In this document: piece after piece, positions 6,088 through 12,725 of the stretch
Layout of the letters: the number at the start of each line of letters is the position of its first letter
Position numbering within the stretch: the stretch's first letter is position 1
Assembly: GCA_035644935.1 (NCBI GenBank)
Contig: DASQNO010000018.1
Location: forward strand, 1 to 12,725
Source of the DNA: CADCVW01 sp035644935
Lineage (GTDB): Bacteria > Pseudomonadota > Alphaproteobacteria > Sphingomonadales > Sphingomonadaceae
DNA: 12,725 nucleotides
Reading direction: 5' to 3'
Translations under genes and position numbers: made by a program
Notes under the pieces: model-generated
Database searches by the model: none
What the model saw: the letters and a program-made list of their open reading frames with translations, nothing else
What the model was told of the DNA's origin: nothing

Positions 6088-6291
6088 TTACTGTCCCGTC
6101 GCGCGAGTGCGCTGCGTCTGGAGTGTCTTGATCTGCGCGATCGAGCGGCGGACTTCGCGCACCCGGCTCGGCTTCTCGAGCTGGTTGGTCGCCGCCTGAA
6201 AGCGGAGGTTGAACGCCTCGCGCTTGAGCTCGCCCAGCTGATCGTTCAGCTGGTCGTCGCTCGCCGCCTTGAGGTCTGCAATCTTGGCCAT
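6088..6291 (-). CDS. rpmC: 50S ribosomal protein L29
   Basis: L29 is a small two-helix protein at the exit tunnel rim, next to L23, where trigger factor and SRP dock. The 67-residue product MAKIADLKAASDDQLNDQLG... contains the family signature KREAFNLRFQAATNQLEKPSRVREVRRSIAQIKTL (about 23–57), essentially the whole second half. I chose the ATG at 6291. A TTG two codons upstream (6297) would overlap the rplP stop and adds nothing conserved. The gap to rplP is 2 nt, and the ribosome binding site is only a loose GGTGGG inside the rplP end. The length is within the family range of 60–70. Confidence 0.96.
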   Translation of the reverse strand: MAKIADLKAASDDQLNDQLGELKREAFNLRFQAATNQLEKPSRVREVRRSIAQIKTLQTQRTRATGQ

Positions 6292-6293
6292 GA

Positions 6294-6719
6294 TCAACCC
6301 ACCATGCTTTCGCCAAGGCGCGCAATGACCTTGGTCTTGATCGGAAGCTTCTCGGCGCCGCGCTCGAATGCGACCCGCGCCAGCGCGCCGGGAACACCGT
6401 CGAGCTCGAACAGGATACGGCCGGGCTTGACGCGCGCCGCCCAGAATTCCGGCGAACCCTTGCCCTTACCCATGCGGACTTCGGCCGGCTTGGACGAGAT
6501 CGGCACGTCCGGGAAAATCCGGATCCACAAGCGTCCCTGACGCTTGATGTGACGCGTGATCGCGCGGCGTGCCGCCTCGATCTGGCGCGCGGTGATCCGC
6601 TCGGGCTCCAGGGCCTTGAGGCCGAAGGCGCCGAAGTTCAGGTCCGTACCACCCTTCGCATTGCCATGAATGCGGCCCTTGAACGCCTTGCGGAACTTGG
6701 TCTTTTTCGGTTGCAGCAT
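6294..6719 (-). CDS. rplP: 50S ribosomal protein L16
   Basis: L16 is a late-assembling protein at the base of the central protuberance that helps position A-site tRNA near the peptidyl transferase centre. The 141-residue product begins MLQPKKTKFRKAFKGRIHG. It has the family signature KRQGRLWIRIFPDVPISSKP (about 59–78) and the VRMGKGKGSPEFWAARVKPG loop (about 81–100). That loop includes the arginine (Arg82) equivalent to the one hydroxylated in E. coli. The start lies 10 nt after the rpsC stop, and an AGGA overlapping that stop serves as ribosome binding site. The length is close to the usual 136–138. Confidence 0.97.
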   Translation of the reverse strand: MLQPKKTKFRKAFKGRIHGNAKGGTDLNFGAFGLKALEPERITARQIEAARRAITRHIKRQGRLWIRIFPDVPISSKPAEVRMGKGKGSPEFWAARVKPGRILFELDGVPGALARVAFERGAEKLPIKTKVIARLGESMVG

Positions 6720-6729
6720 CTTATCTGTC

Positions 6730-7425
6730 CTAGCGAGCCGGGCGCACGCCGGAGGTCTGCGCTTCCATCATCAGGCGATCCTGCGACATCGGGTCGTGAC
6801 CCAGGATCTCGCCCTTGAACACCCAGACCTTGACGCCGCACACACCGTAAGCGGTGTGTGCCTGCGCCTCGGCGTAATCCATGTTCGCGCGCAGCGTGTG
6901 CAGCGGCACGCGGCCCTCGCGATAGCTCTCGCTCCGCGCGATCTCGGCGCCGCCGAGGCGACCGCCGCATGCAACGCGGATACCCTCCGCGCCCAGGCGC
7001 ATTGCCGACTGCACCGCGCGCTTCATCGCGCGGCGGAACGCAATGCGGCGCTCCAGCTGATCGGCAATTCCCTGCGCGACCAGCTTGGCGTCGATCTCCG
7101 GCTTGCGGATCTCGACGATGTTGAGCGAGACGGTGGACGTCGTCATCTGACCCAGCGTCTTGCGCAGCGTCTCGATGTCGGCGCCCTTCTTGCCGATGAT
7201 CACGCCCGGACGCGCGGCATAGACCGAGATGCGGCAAAGCTTGGCCGGACGCTCGATCACGACCTTGCTGATCGCCGCCTGCGGGATCGTCTTCATGATG
7301 TGCTTGCGGATCTTCAGATCCTCGAGCAGCAAACGACCGTAATCGGCACCCTCGGCGTACCAGCGGCTGTCCCAGGTGCGGTTGATCTGAAGCCGGAGCC
7401 CGATCGGATTGGATTTCTGACCCAT
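6730..7425 (-). CDS. rpsC: 30S ribosomal protein S3
   Basis: S3 lines the mRNA entry tunnel and, with S4 and S5, provides the ribosome's mRNA helicase activity. The 231-residue product matches the family. It starts MGQKSNPIGLRLQINRTWDS and contains a type-2 KH domain with the loop GVIIGKKGADIETLRK (GKKG at about 78–81). Its C-terminal domain includes GVKVWVFKGEILGHDP. The start ATG at 7425 shares one nucleotide with the rplV stop (TAATG), with AGGA in the end of rplV. The sequence between is intact with no frame disruptions. Confidence 0.98.
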   Translation of the reverse strand: MGQKSNPIGLRLQINRTWDSRWYAEGADYGRLLLEDLKIRKHIMKTIPQAAISKVVIERPAKLCRISVYAARPGVIIGKKGADIETLRKTLGQMTTSTVSLNIVEIRKPEIDAKLVAQGIADQLERRIAFRRAMKRAVQSAMRLGAEGIRVACGGRLGGAEIARSESYREGRVPLHTLRANMDYAEAQAHTAYGVCGVKVWVFKGEILGHDPMSQDRLMMEAQTSGVRPAR

Positions 7426-7802
7426 TAGGCTTCTTCCTGCTCGCGCACGACGACGCGGATACGGCTGAACGGCTTGATGATGCGGCTTGATCGACCACGC
7501 GCACGAGTGGCGAAGCGCTTCATGCTGAGCGCCTTGCCTACGGAGGCCTCCTGCACGACCAGCGCGTCGACATCGAGATTATGATTGTTCTCGGCGTTGG
7601 CGATCGCCGAGGCGAGCACCTTGCGCACGTCCACAGCCATCGCCTTTGTCGAAAACGACAGGATGTTGAGCGCGTCACCAGCCTTGCGGTTGCGGATCAA
7701 CGCCGCGACCAGGTTCAGCTTCTGCGCCGAACCACGGATCGTGGTGCCGACGGCCAGAGCCTCCTTGTCGCCGACGCGGCGCGGGTTTGCGGTCTTGCCC
7801 AT
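7425..7802 (-). CDS. rplV: 50S ribosomal protein L22
   Basis: L22 binds all 23S rRNA domains, and its long beta-hairpin lines the nascent-peptide exit tunnel, forming the constriction with L4. The 125-residue product has the family core SAQKLNLVAALIRNRKAGDAL (about 25–45) and AIANAENNHNLDVDALVV (about 66–83). The tunnel hairpin is around SMKRFATRARGRSSRIIK (about 93–110), followed by a basic C-terminal strand. It carries about 14 extra N-terminal residues (MGKTANPRRVGDKEAL) relative to E. coli. The start shares one nucleotide with the rpsS stop (TGATG), and AAGGG lies upstream. Confidence 0.97.
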   Translation of the reverse strand: MGKTANPRRVGDKEALAVGTTIRGSAQKLNLVAALIRNRKAGDALNILSFSTKAMAVDVRKVLASAIANAENNHNLDVDALVVQEASVGKALSMKRFATRARGRSSRIIKPFSRIRVVVREQEEA

Positions 7803-8077
7803 CAGCGCTTGCCCTTCTTGTCCGCGGCGTGACCCGGGAAGGTCCGCGTCGGGGAGAATTCGCCGAGCTTCATGCCGACCATGTCCTCGTTGACGGACAC
7901 CGGAATGAATTTACGGCCGTTATAGACGTTGAACGTCAAGCCGACGAACTGCGGCAGGATCGTCGAACGACGCGACCAGGTCTTGATCGGTGCGCGCGCA
8001 TTCGCCTCCTGCGCCGTCTCCGCCTTCTTCAGCAGCGACAGCTCGACGAACGGGCCTTTCCAAACTGAACGAGCCAT
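7802..8077 (-). CDS. rpsS: 30S ribosomal protein S19
   Basis: S19 sits in the head of the small subunit, pairs with S13 and contacts the large-subunit bridge and A-site tRNA. The 91-residue product is the usual length. It starts MARSVWKGPFVELSLLKK, and its second half is the family signature FIPVSVNEDMVGMKLGEFSPTRTFPGHAADKKGK (about 57–90). The ATG at 8077 is 4 nt from the rplB stop, with AGGA very close to it (2 nt), a short spacing that suggests coupling with rplB. Its stop overlaps the rplV start by 1 nt. Confidence 0.97.
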   Translation of the reverse strand: MARSVWKGPFVELSLLKKAETAQEANARAPIKTWSRRSTILPQFVGLTFNVYNGRKFIPVSVNEDMVGMKLGEFSPTRTFPGHAADKKGKR

Positions 8078-8081
8078 ATTC

Positions 8082-8927
8082 CTACTTCTTCTTCTTGGCG
8101 TGACGCGAGCGGATGATCATCTTGTCGGTCGACTTGTTGTGACGCGTGCGCGCGCCCTTGGTCGGCTTGCCCCACGGCGTAACCGGATGACGGCCGCCGG
8201 ACGTGCGGCCCTCACCGCCGCCGTGCGGATGGTCGACCGGGTTTTTGGCGACACCGCGCGTCAGCGGACGACGGCCCTGCCAGCGGGTGCGCCCGGCCTT
8301 TCCGAAATTCTGGTTCTGGTTGTCCGGGTTCGAAACCGCACCAACCGTCGCCATGCAGTTCGATGGGATGTAGCGCTGCTCGCCTGAGTTCAGACGAACG
8401 ATCACCATGCCGCGATCCCGGCCGACGACCTGCACGTACGTGCCCGCGGCACGTGCGATCTGGCCGCCCTTGCCCGGCTTCATCTCCACATTGTGGACAA
8501 TGGTGCCGACCGGCATCTGGCCCAGCTCCATCGCATTGCCCGGCTTCACGTCGACCTTGCGGCCGGCGAAGACCTGGTCGCCCGGCGCAAGCCGCTGCGG
8601 CGCAATGATGTACCGCTGTTCGCGCTTGCCTTCGGTCTCGTAGTTCACGAGCGCGATGAACGCCGAACGATTGGGATCGTACTCGAGTCGCTCGACCGTG
8701 CCCGCCACGTCGAACATGCGGCGCTTGAAGTCGATCGTGCGATAGGACTGCTTGTGTCCGCCGGCGATTCCGCGCGAGGTCACATGGCCCTTGTTGTTGC
8801 GGCCGCCGGTCTTGTGCTTGCCCTCGGTCAGCGCCTTGACGGGCTTGCCCTTCCAAAGCGACGACTTGTCGACAAGAACCAGGCCGCGCTGGGCGGGGCT
8901 GGTCGGATTATATTGTTTGAGCGCCAT
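8082..8927 (-). CDS. rplB: 50S ribosomal protein L2
   Basis: L2 is one of the oldest ribosomal proteins and is needed for subunit association, tRNA binding and peptidyl transfer. The 281-residue product begins MALKQYNPTSPAQRGLVLVD. It has the RNA-binding domain with GRNNKGHVTSRGIAGGHKQSYR (about 42–63) and an SH3-like C-terminal domain. The near-invariant NPVDHPHGGGEGRTSGGRHP segment lies at about 229–248; its DHPH histidines include the one implicated in peptidyl transferase activity. The lysine-rich end AKKKK is typical. It begins 3 nt after the rplW stop with a weak ribosome binding site, so it is probably coupled to rplW. Length agrees with the family (about 273–280). Confidence 0.98.
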   Translation of the reverse strand: MALKQYNPTSPAQRGLVLVDKSSLWKGKPVKALTEGKHKTGGRNNKGHVTSRGIAGGHKQSYRTIDFKRRMFDVAGTVERLEYDPNRSAFIALVNYETEGKREQRYIIAPQRLAPGDQVFAGRKVDVKPGNAMELGQMPVGTIVHNVEMKPGKGGQIARAAGTYVQVVGRDRGMVIVRLNSGEQRYIPSNCMATVGAVSNPDNQNQNFGKAGRTRWQGRRPLTRGVAKNPVDHPHGGGEGRTSGGRHPVTPWGKPTKGARTRHNKSTDKMIIRSRHAKKKK

Positions 8928-8930
8928 GGC

Positions 8931-9230
8931 TTAAATTCCCGTGGTCACGTCGATGGACTGGCCGATAGCCAGCGTCACGATCGCCTTCTTCATGTCCGAC
9001 CGCGTATACTCGCGGCCCTTCCAGCGCTTGACCTTGCCCTTCTGAACGATGGTGTTCACGCCGGTGACGTTGACGCCGAACAGCGCCTCGACCGCCGCCT
9101 TGATCTCGGGCTTGGAAGCCGAGTTCGCGACCTTGAATACGACCGCATTGTGCTCGGACAGGATCGTGGTCTTCTCCGTGATGTGCGGCGCCAGGATGAC
9201 GTCGTAATGCTTGTTGTCGACCTTAGGCAT
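8931..9230 (-). CDS. rplW: 50S ribosomal protein L23
   Basis: L23 lies at the tunnel exit and is the docking point for trigger factor and SRP. The 99-residue product is the normal length. It starts MPKVDNKHYDVILAPHITEKTTIL and contains the family's VVFKVANSASKPEIKAAVEALFGVNVTGVNT segment (about 29–59) and KGKVKRWKGREYTRSDMKKAIVTL (about 63–86). I chose ATG 9230 because it gives this N-terminus and has a strong AGGAGGTG ribosome binding site 5 nt upstream. An upstream in-frame start at 9272 is entirely inside rplD and non-homologous. The start overlaps rplD by 8 nt (ATGCCTAA). Confidence 0.97.
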   Translation of the reverse strand: MPKVDNKHYDVILAPHITEKTTILSEHNAVVFKVANSASKPEIKAAVEALFGVNVTGVNTIVQKGKVKRWKGREYTRSDMKKAIVTLAIGQSIDVTTGI

Positions 9231-9864
9231 TGCCCACCTCCTGGCGAACGAATCGCGCCTCCAGCTTTTCAACCGCCGCGCGGGTCAGGACCAGCGTGTC
9301 GGCCTTCAAGATATCGTAAACGTTGGCACCGACCGCGGGGAGAAGGTTGATCTCCTTGAGGTTCGCCGACGCGTGCGCGAACCCGACGTTCAGCGCGTCG
9401 CCGTCGATCACCAGCGTCGTCTTGCCAAGACCCAAACCCGTCATCTGCTCGGCCAGCACCTTGGTACGCGCCTCGCCCAGATCGAGATTGTCCATCACGA
9501 TCAGCTTGCCGTCGCGCGCCTTGGAGGACAGCGCCATGCGCAGGCCAAGCGCGCGAACCTTCTTGTTGAGCGAAGGATCGAAGTCGCGAACGCGCGGGCC
9601 GTGCGCCTTACCGCCGCCAACGAAAATGGGGGCGCGGCGATCGCCGTGACGGGCGGTACCGCCACCCTTCTGCTTGCCGTACTTCTTGCCCGTGCGATTG
9701 ACGTCCGACCGCTCGCGCGCCCCGCGGGCGGTGCCGCGGCGCTTCTCGAGCTGCCAGGTGACGACGCGGTGCAGAATATCCGCGCGCGGCTCCACACCGA
9801 ACACGTCGTCGTTAAGGTCGATGTCGCCGGAGGGTCCGGCAAAGGTTTGAACGTCGAGCTTCAT
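9223..9864 (-). CDS. rplD: 50S ribosomal protein L4
   Basis: L4 has a globular domain on the subunit surface and a long loop reaching the exit tunnel beside L22. In E. coli and relatives it also represses the S10 operon through the leader RNA. The 213-residue product starts MKLDVQTFAGPSGDIDLNDD. The tunnel loop with KKYGKQKGGGTARHGDRRAP is at about 60–79 and the C-terminal domain includes KTTLVIDGDALNVGFAHASANL. The start follows the rplC stop by 2 nt, and a strong AAGGAGG is embedded in the last rplC codons. No E. coli-type S10 leader was recognised. If L4 autoregulates here, the structured gaps at 10716–10893 or 11206–11324 would be the first places to look (inference). Confidence 0.97.
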   Translation of the reverse strand: MKLDVQTFAGPSGDIDLNDDVFGVEPRADILHRVVTWQLEKRRGTARGARERSDVNRTGKKYGKQKGGGTARHGDRRAPIFVGGGKAHGPRVRDFDPSLNKKVRALGLRMALSSKARDGKLIVMDNLDLGEARTKVLAEQMTGLGLGKTTLVIDGDALNVGFAHASANLKEINLLPAVGANVYDILKADTLVLTRAAVEKLEARFVRQEVGNA

Positions 9865-9866
9865 GT

Positions 9867-10709
9867 TCAGCCCTCCTTACCGGTTGTGTCGTCGTTGCTG
9901 CCGTCGGCAACATGCGCGTCGGTCTCGGCCACGCCGGCCGCGACCTCGTCGTCACCCGGGAATGGAGCGATCTCGTGAACGGCGGCCGTCTCGACCAAGC
10001 CCGCCGGAGCCTCCTCGTGCACCATCGAAGGCGCGACCTCGCGGAGCCCGGCAGGATAAGGCGCTTCCGCCGGGCGCGCAATCTTCACCGCGTCCTTGAC
10101 AAGCAGCCAACCGCCCTTGTGGCCGGGAACCGAACCCTTGACGAACAGCAGTCCGCGCTCGAGGTCCGTACGGACGATCTCGAGGTTCTGCTGCGTGCGA
10201 TTGCGCGCTCCCATGTGGCCGGCCATCTTCTTGTTCTTGAAGACCTTACCGGGATCCTGACGCTGTCCGGTCGAACCGTGCGAACGGTGCGACACCGAAA
10301 CACCGTGCGTCGCGCGCAGGCCGCCGAAGCCCCAGCGCTTCATAGCGCCCTGAAAGCCCTTGCCCTGCGTTACACCCTGGATGTCCACATACTGCCCGGC
10401 GATGAAATGCTCCGCCGAGATCGTCGCGCCAACATCGAGCAGCGCATCTTCCGACACGCGGAACTCGGCAACCCGCGCCTTGGGCTCGACCTCGGCCTTA
10501 CCGAAATGTCCGCGCTGCGGCTTGGCGACGTTCTTGGCCTTGGCAACGCCGGCGCCCAGCTGCACCGCGGTGTAGCCGTCGACGTCCGTCTCGCGACGCG
10601 ACACGACCTGTACGTTCGGGAGCTCCAGAACCGTAACGGGCACGTGGCGGCCGTCGTCCTGGAACAGGCGGGTCATCCCCATTTTCTTCGCGATCACGCC
10701 GGTGCGCAT
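9867..10709 (-). CDS. rplC: 50S ribosomal protein L3 with acidic C-terminal tail
   Basis: L3 is an early 23S rRNA binder whose central extension reaches the peptidyl transferase centre. The product is 280 residues against about 210 in E. coli. The conserved part (1–210) starts MRTGVIAKKMGMTRLF and contains GVTQGKGFQGAMKRWGFGG (about 112–130). The tip HRSHGSTGQRQDPGKVFKNK follows at about 141–160, with a glutamine (about 151) aligned with the one methylated by PrmB in E. coli. Residues 211–280 form an Ala/Pro-rich acidic tail with 15 Asp/Glu and only 3 Arg/Lys. I chose ATG 10709 over the TTG at 10715 because of the family N-terminus and the AAGGA 7 nt upstream. A 184-nt structured gap separates it from rpsJ. 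Confidence 0.97.
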   Translation of the reverse strand: MRTGVIAKKMGMTRLFQDDGRHVPVTVLELPNVQVVSRRETDVDGYTAVQLGAGVAKAKNVAKPQRGHFGKAEVEPKARVAEFRVSEDALLDVGATISAEHFIAGQYVDIQGVTQGKGFQGAMKRWGFGGLRATHGVSVSHRSHGSTGQRQDPGKVFKNKKMAGHMGARNRTQQNLEIVRTDLERGLLFVKGSVPGHKGGWLLVKDAVKIARPAEAPYPAGLREVAPSMVHEEAPAGLVETAAVHEIAPFPGDDEVAAGVAETDAHVADGSNDDTTGKEG

Positions 10710-10716
10710 GACCAAT

Positions 10717-10721
10717 TCCTT
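10717..10721 (-). promoter_or_regulatory. rplC ribosome binding site
   Basis: AAGGA lies 7 nt upstream of the ATG at 10709, which decides that start over the in-frame TTG at 10715. The site begins 10 nt after the base of the hairpin at 10732–10760, close enough that structure could affect ribosome access (inference). Confidence 0.8.
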
Positions 10722-10731
10722 TCGTTCAGAG

Positions 10732-10760
10732 GCCCCGCGAGCGAAATGCTCGTTGGGGGC
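10732..10760 (-). promoter_or_regulatory. Hairpin 3 of the rpsJ–rplC gap, next to the rplC ribosome binding site
   Basis: In the mRNA, GCCCC pairs with GGGGC as the outer stem and CGAGC with GCTCG as the inner stem. An asymmetric internal bulge separates them and the apical loop is five nucleotides (ATTTC). It is followed by CCTCTGAACG and then the AAGGA site, not by a U-run, so it does not look like an intrinsic terminator. A role in rplC translation, RNA stability or processing is possible but not shown. Confidence 0.5.
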
Positions 10761-10784
10761 GTGATCCAGCCAAAATACGAGCGG

Positions 10785-10821
10785 CCCCGTCGGGCTGGTC
10801 CGGCCGGAGCCGGTGACGGGG
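10785..10821 (-). promoter_or_regulatory. Hairpin 2 of the rpsJ–rplC gap
   Basis: A perfect 7-bp inverted repeat, CCCCGTC and GACGGGG, encloses a 23-nt GC-rich loop (CCGG repeats) that can itself pair internally. It sits in the middle of the 184-nt spacer between rpsJ and rplC, between two other hairpins. Spacing of this size is unusual in an operon whose other junctions here are mostly under 40 nt. Function is unknown. Confidence 0.45.
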
Positions 10822-10830
10822 GACGCTGAC

Positions 10831-10845
10831 CGCAGCCAAGCTGCG
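10831..10845 (-). promoter_or_regulatory. Hairpin 1 of the rpsJ–rplC gap
   Basis: A perfect 6-bp stem CGCAGC/GCTGCG with a three-nucleotide TTG loop lies 48 nt after the rpsJ stop codon. It is the first of three consecutive stem-loops in this gap. No U-run follows, so termination is unlikely. Confidence 0.4.
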
Positions 10846-10893
10846 CGGTATCCCTATGTGCCCGCCGCCAAAGCAGCAGGTCGTGCCGGCCTC

Positions 10894-11205
10894 TTACGCC
10901 AGCTTGATCTCTACGTCCACACCCGCAGCGAGGTCGAGCTTCATCAGCGCGTCCACCGTCTGCGGGGTCGGCTGCACGATATCGAGCAGCCGTTTGTACG
11001 TGCGCACCTCGAACTGTTCGCGCGACTTCTTGTCGACGTGCGGCGAACGGTTCACGGTGAACTTTTCGATTCGGGTGGGCAGCGGAATGGGTCCGCGGAT
11101 CGTCGCGCCGGTGCGACGCGCCGTATCGGCGATGTCACCCGTGGCCTGATCAAGCACCCGATGATCGAACGCCTTGAGGCGAATCCGGATGTTTTGCGTG
11201 TCCAT
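10894..11205 (-). CDS. rpsJ: 30S ribosomal protein S10 (NusE)
   Basis: S10 belongs to the head of the small subunit. As NusE it also binds NusB and NusG/RfaH to link transcription with translation and antitermination. The 103-residue product is the exact family length. It starts MDTQNIRIRLKAFDHRVLDQ and contains the signature GPIPLPTRIEKFTVNRSPHVDKKSREQFE (about 38–66), ending DALMKLDLAAGVDVEIKLA. I chose ATG 11205 because it yields this N-terminus; an in-frame start six codons upstream is not conserved. The ribosome binding site is weak (TTAGG immediately upstream). It opens the S10 block, 119 nt after tuf and 184 nt before rplC. Confidence 0.98.
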   Translation of the reverse strand: MDTQNIRIRLKAFDHRVLDQATGDIADTARRTGATIRGPIPLPTRIEKFTVNRSPHVDKKSREQFEVRTYKRLLDIVQPTPQTVDALMKLDLAAGVDVEIKLA

Positions 11206-11238
11206 ACCTAATGCCAATGCCAAAGAGCCACACCGACG

Positions 11239-11251
11239 CGGGACAATCCCG
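11239..11251 (-). other. Small stem-loop upstream of rpsJ
   Basis: CGGGA and TCCCG form a 5-bp stem with a three-nucleotide loop, 34 nt upstream of the rpsJ start. It is small and may be chance in a GC-rich spacer. I saw no convincing −35/−10 pair in the 119-nt tuf–rpsJ gap. Confidence 0.25.
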
Positions 11252-11280
11252 AGCCGGTTACAAATCCAAAACTATATGCG

Positions 11281-11312
11281 AGCCGCCCGAATCCGCTTCG
11301 GACCGGGCGGCT
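11281..11312 (-). terminator. Strong hairpin after tuf: partial terminator or attenuator
   Basis: A perfect 9-bp stem, AGCCGCCCG with CGGGCGGCT, encloses a second short stem (TCCG/CGGA, three-nucleotide loop AAG). It starts 12 nt after the tuf stop codon. Downstream comes CGCATATAGTTTT, so the U-rich part is displaced by about eight nucleotides. That makes it a poor intrinsic terminator but a plausible attenuator, or a 3'-end stabilising structure that separates tuf mRNA levels from those of the S10 genes. The stem is seen directly; the role is inference. Confidence 0.4.
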
Positions 11313-11324
11313 TCACATGTGTTA

Positions 11325-12515
<1,191 letters not shown>

Positions 12516-12551
12516 TTTGAATAACCCTCTGACTGATAACTAAGTGACTGA

Positions 12552-12725
12552 TTAAGCGAGCTTGGCCTTGACCTCGTCAGCGACGTTCTGCGGCACTTCT
12601 TCGTAGTGCGAGAACTGCATCGAGTACTGAGCGCGACCCTGGCTGAAGGATCGCAGCTCATTAACGTAGCCGAACATATTGGCAAGCGGCACGATCGCCT
12701 CGACCACCTGCGCGTTGCCGCGGCT
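12552..12725 (-). CDS. fusA: Translation elongation factor EF-G (C-terminal 57 residues; 5' part beyond window)
   Basis: EF-G is the GTPase that drives ribosomal translocation and, with RRF, ribosome recycling. Only the last 57 codons and the TAA stop are present. They read SRGNAQVVEAIVPLANMFGY and continue to QGRAQYSMQFSHYEEVPQNV and the end DEVKAKLA. This is the conserved end of domain V, including the LANMFGYVNELRS helix. The frame is open to the window edge. Its position directly upstream of tuf, with a 36-nt spacer holding a direct repeat (TGACTGAT twice, 12530–12537 and 12545–12552), matches the str operon order. Confidence 0.97.
   Translation of the reverse strand, partial: SRGNAQVVEAIVPLANMFGYVNELRSFSQGRAQYSMQFSHYEEVPQNVADEVKAKLA

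Noticed and set aside
6088..6291. CRISPR array, tRNA or rRNA genes, integrase or transposase genes anywhere in the window
   Set aside because: I scanned both strands for repeat-spacer patterns, tRNA-like cloverleafs and recombinase motifs and saw none. All coding capacity is accounted for by translation genes and secY. The coordinates given are only a placeholder for a whole-window statement.
5398..6540. Long open frame of 380 codons on the plus strand opposite rplN–rplP
   Set aside because: It spans several conserved minus-strand ribosomal genes and their junctions, has no plausible ribosome binding site and looks like GC-driven antisense openness.
10716..10893. Rho-independent terminator in the rpsJ–rplC gap
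   Set aside because: The stems are strong, but none is followed by a U-run, and a terminator there would shut off the essential downstream genes.
12530..12552. Direct repeat TGACTGAT in the fusA–tuf spacer as an operator
   Set aside because: It consists of two 8-nt copies 15 nt centre to centre in a 36-nt spacer. It is too short, and lies inside an operon where no separate promoter is evident, so chance is the better explanation.

Overview
The window is a contiguous stretch of the str–S10–spc translation-gene supercluster. All 24 genes are on the minus strand, so transcription runs from high to low coordinates. The organism is almost certainly an alphaproteobacterium and most likely a sphingomonad. 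Supporting this are the high GC content, the direct junction fusA–tuf–rpsJ, a zinc-free S14 of 101 residues, an S5 with a long Gly/Arg-rich N-terminal extension, an L3 with a long acidic C-terminal tail, and the SecY N-terminus (MASAAEQMAANIS...). Genus cannot be fixed from this sequence.

Layout in transcription order: the 3' end of fusA (EF-G), tuf (EF-Tu), then the S10 block rpsJ, rplC, rplD, rplW, rplB, rpsS, rplV, rpsC, rplP, rpmC, rpsQ, then the spc block rplN, rplX, rplE, rpsN, rpsH, rplF, rplR, rpsE, rpmD, rplO, and finally the first 335 codons of secY, which runs off the low-coordinate edge. No gene expected in this order is missing or broken and no foreign gene is inserted. Most junctions are 0–36 nt apart or overlap by 1 or 8 nt, as expected for translationally coupled genes. 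No stretch longer than 300 bases lacks a gene.

Four junctions are wider (about 120–185 nt) and hold the only structure the genes do not explain. The tuf–rpsJ gap has a strong hairpin. The rpsJ–rplC gap has three consecutive hairpins just upstream of the rplC ribosome binding site. The rpmD–rplO and rplO–secY gaps each carry one copy of the same palindromic repeat family (ends related to TCATCCCGGC), so rplO is bracketed by two repeats.

The products work together. L2, L3, L4, L5, L6, L14, L15, L16, L18, L22, L23, L24, L29 and L30 build the large subunit. S3, S5, S8, S10, S14, S17 and S19 build the small subunit. EF-Tu and EF-G drive elongation, and SecY forms the membrane channel used by translating ribosomes. 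I did not find an undescribed gene system here. The repeats and the structured rpsJ–rplC gap are the observations most worth following up.
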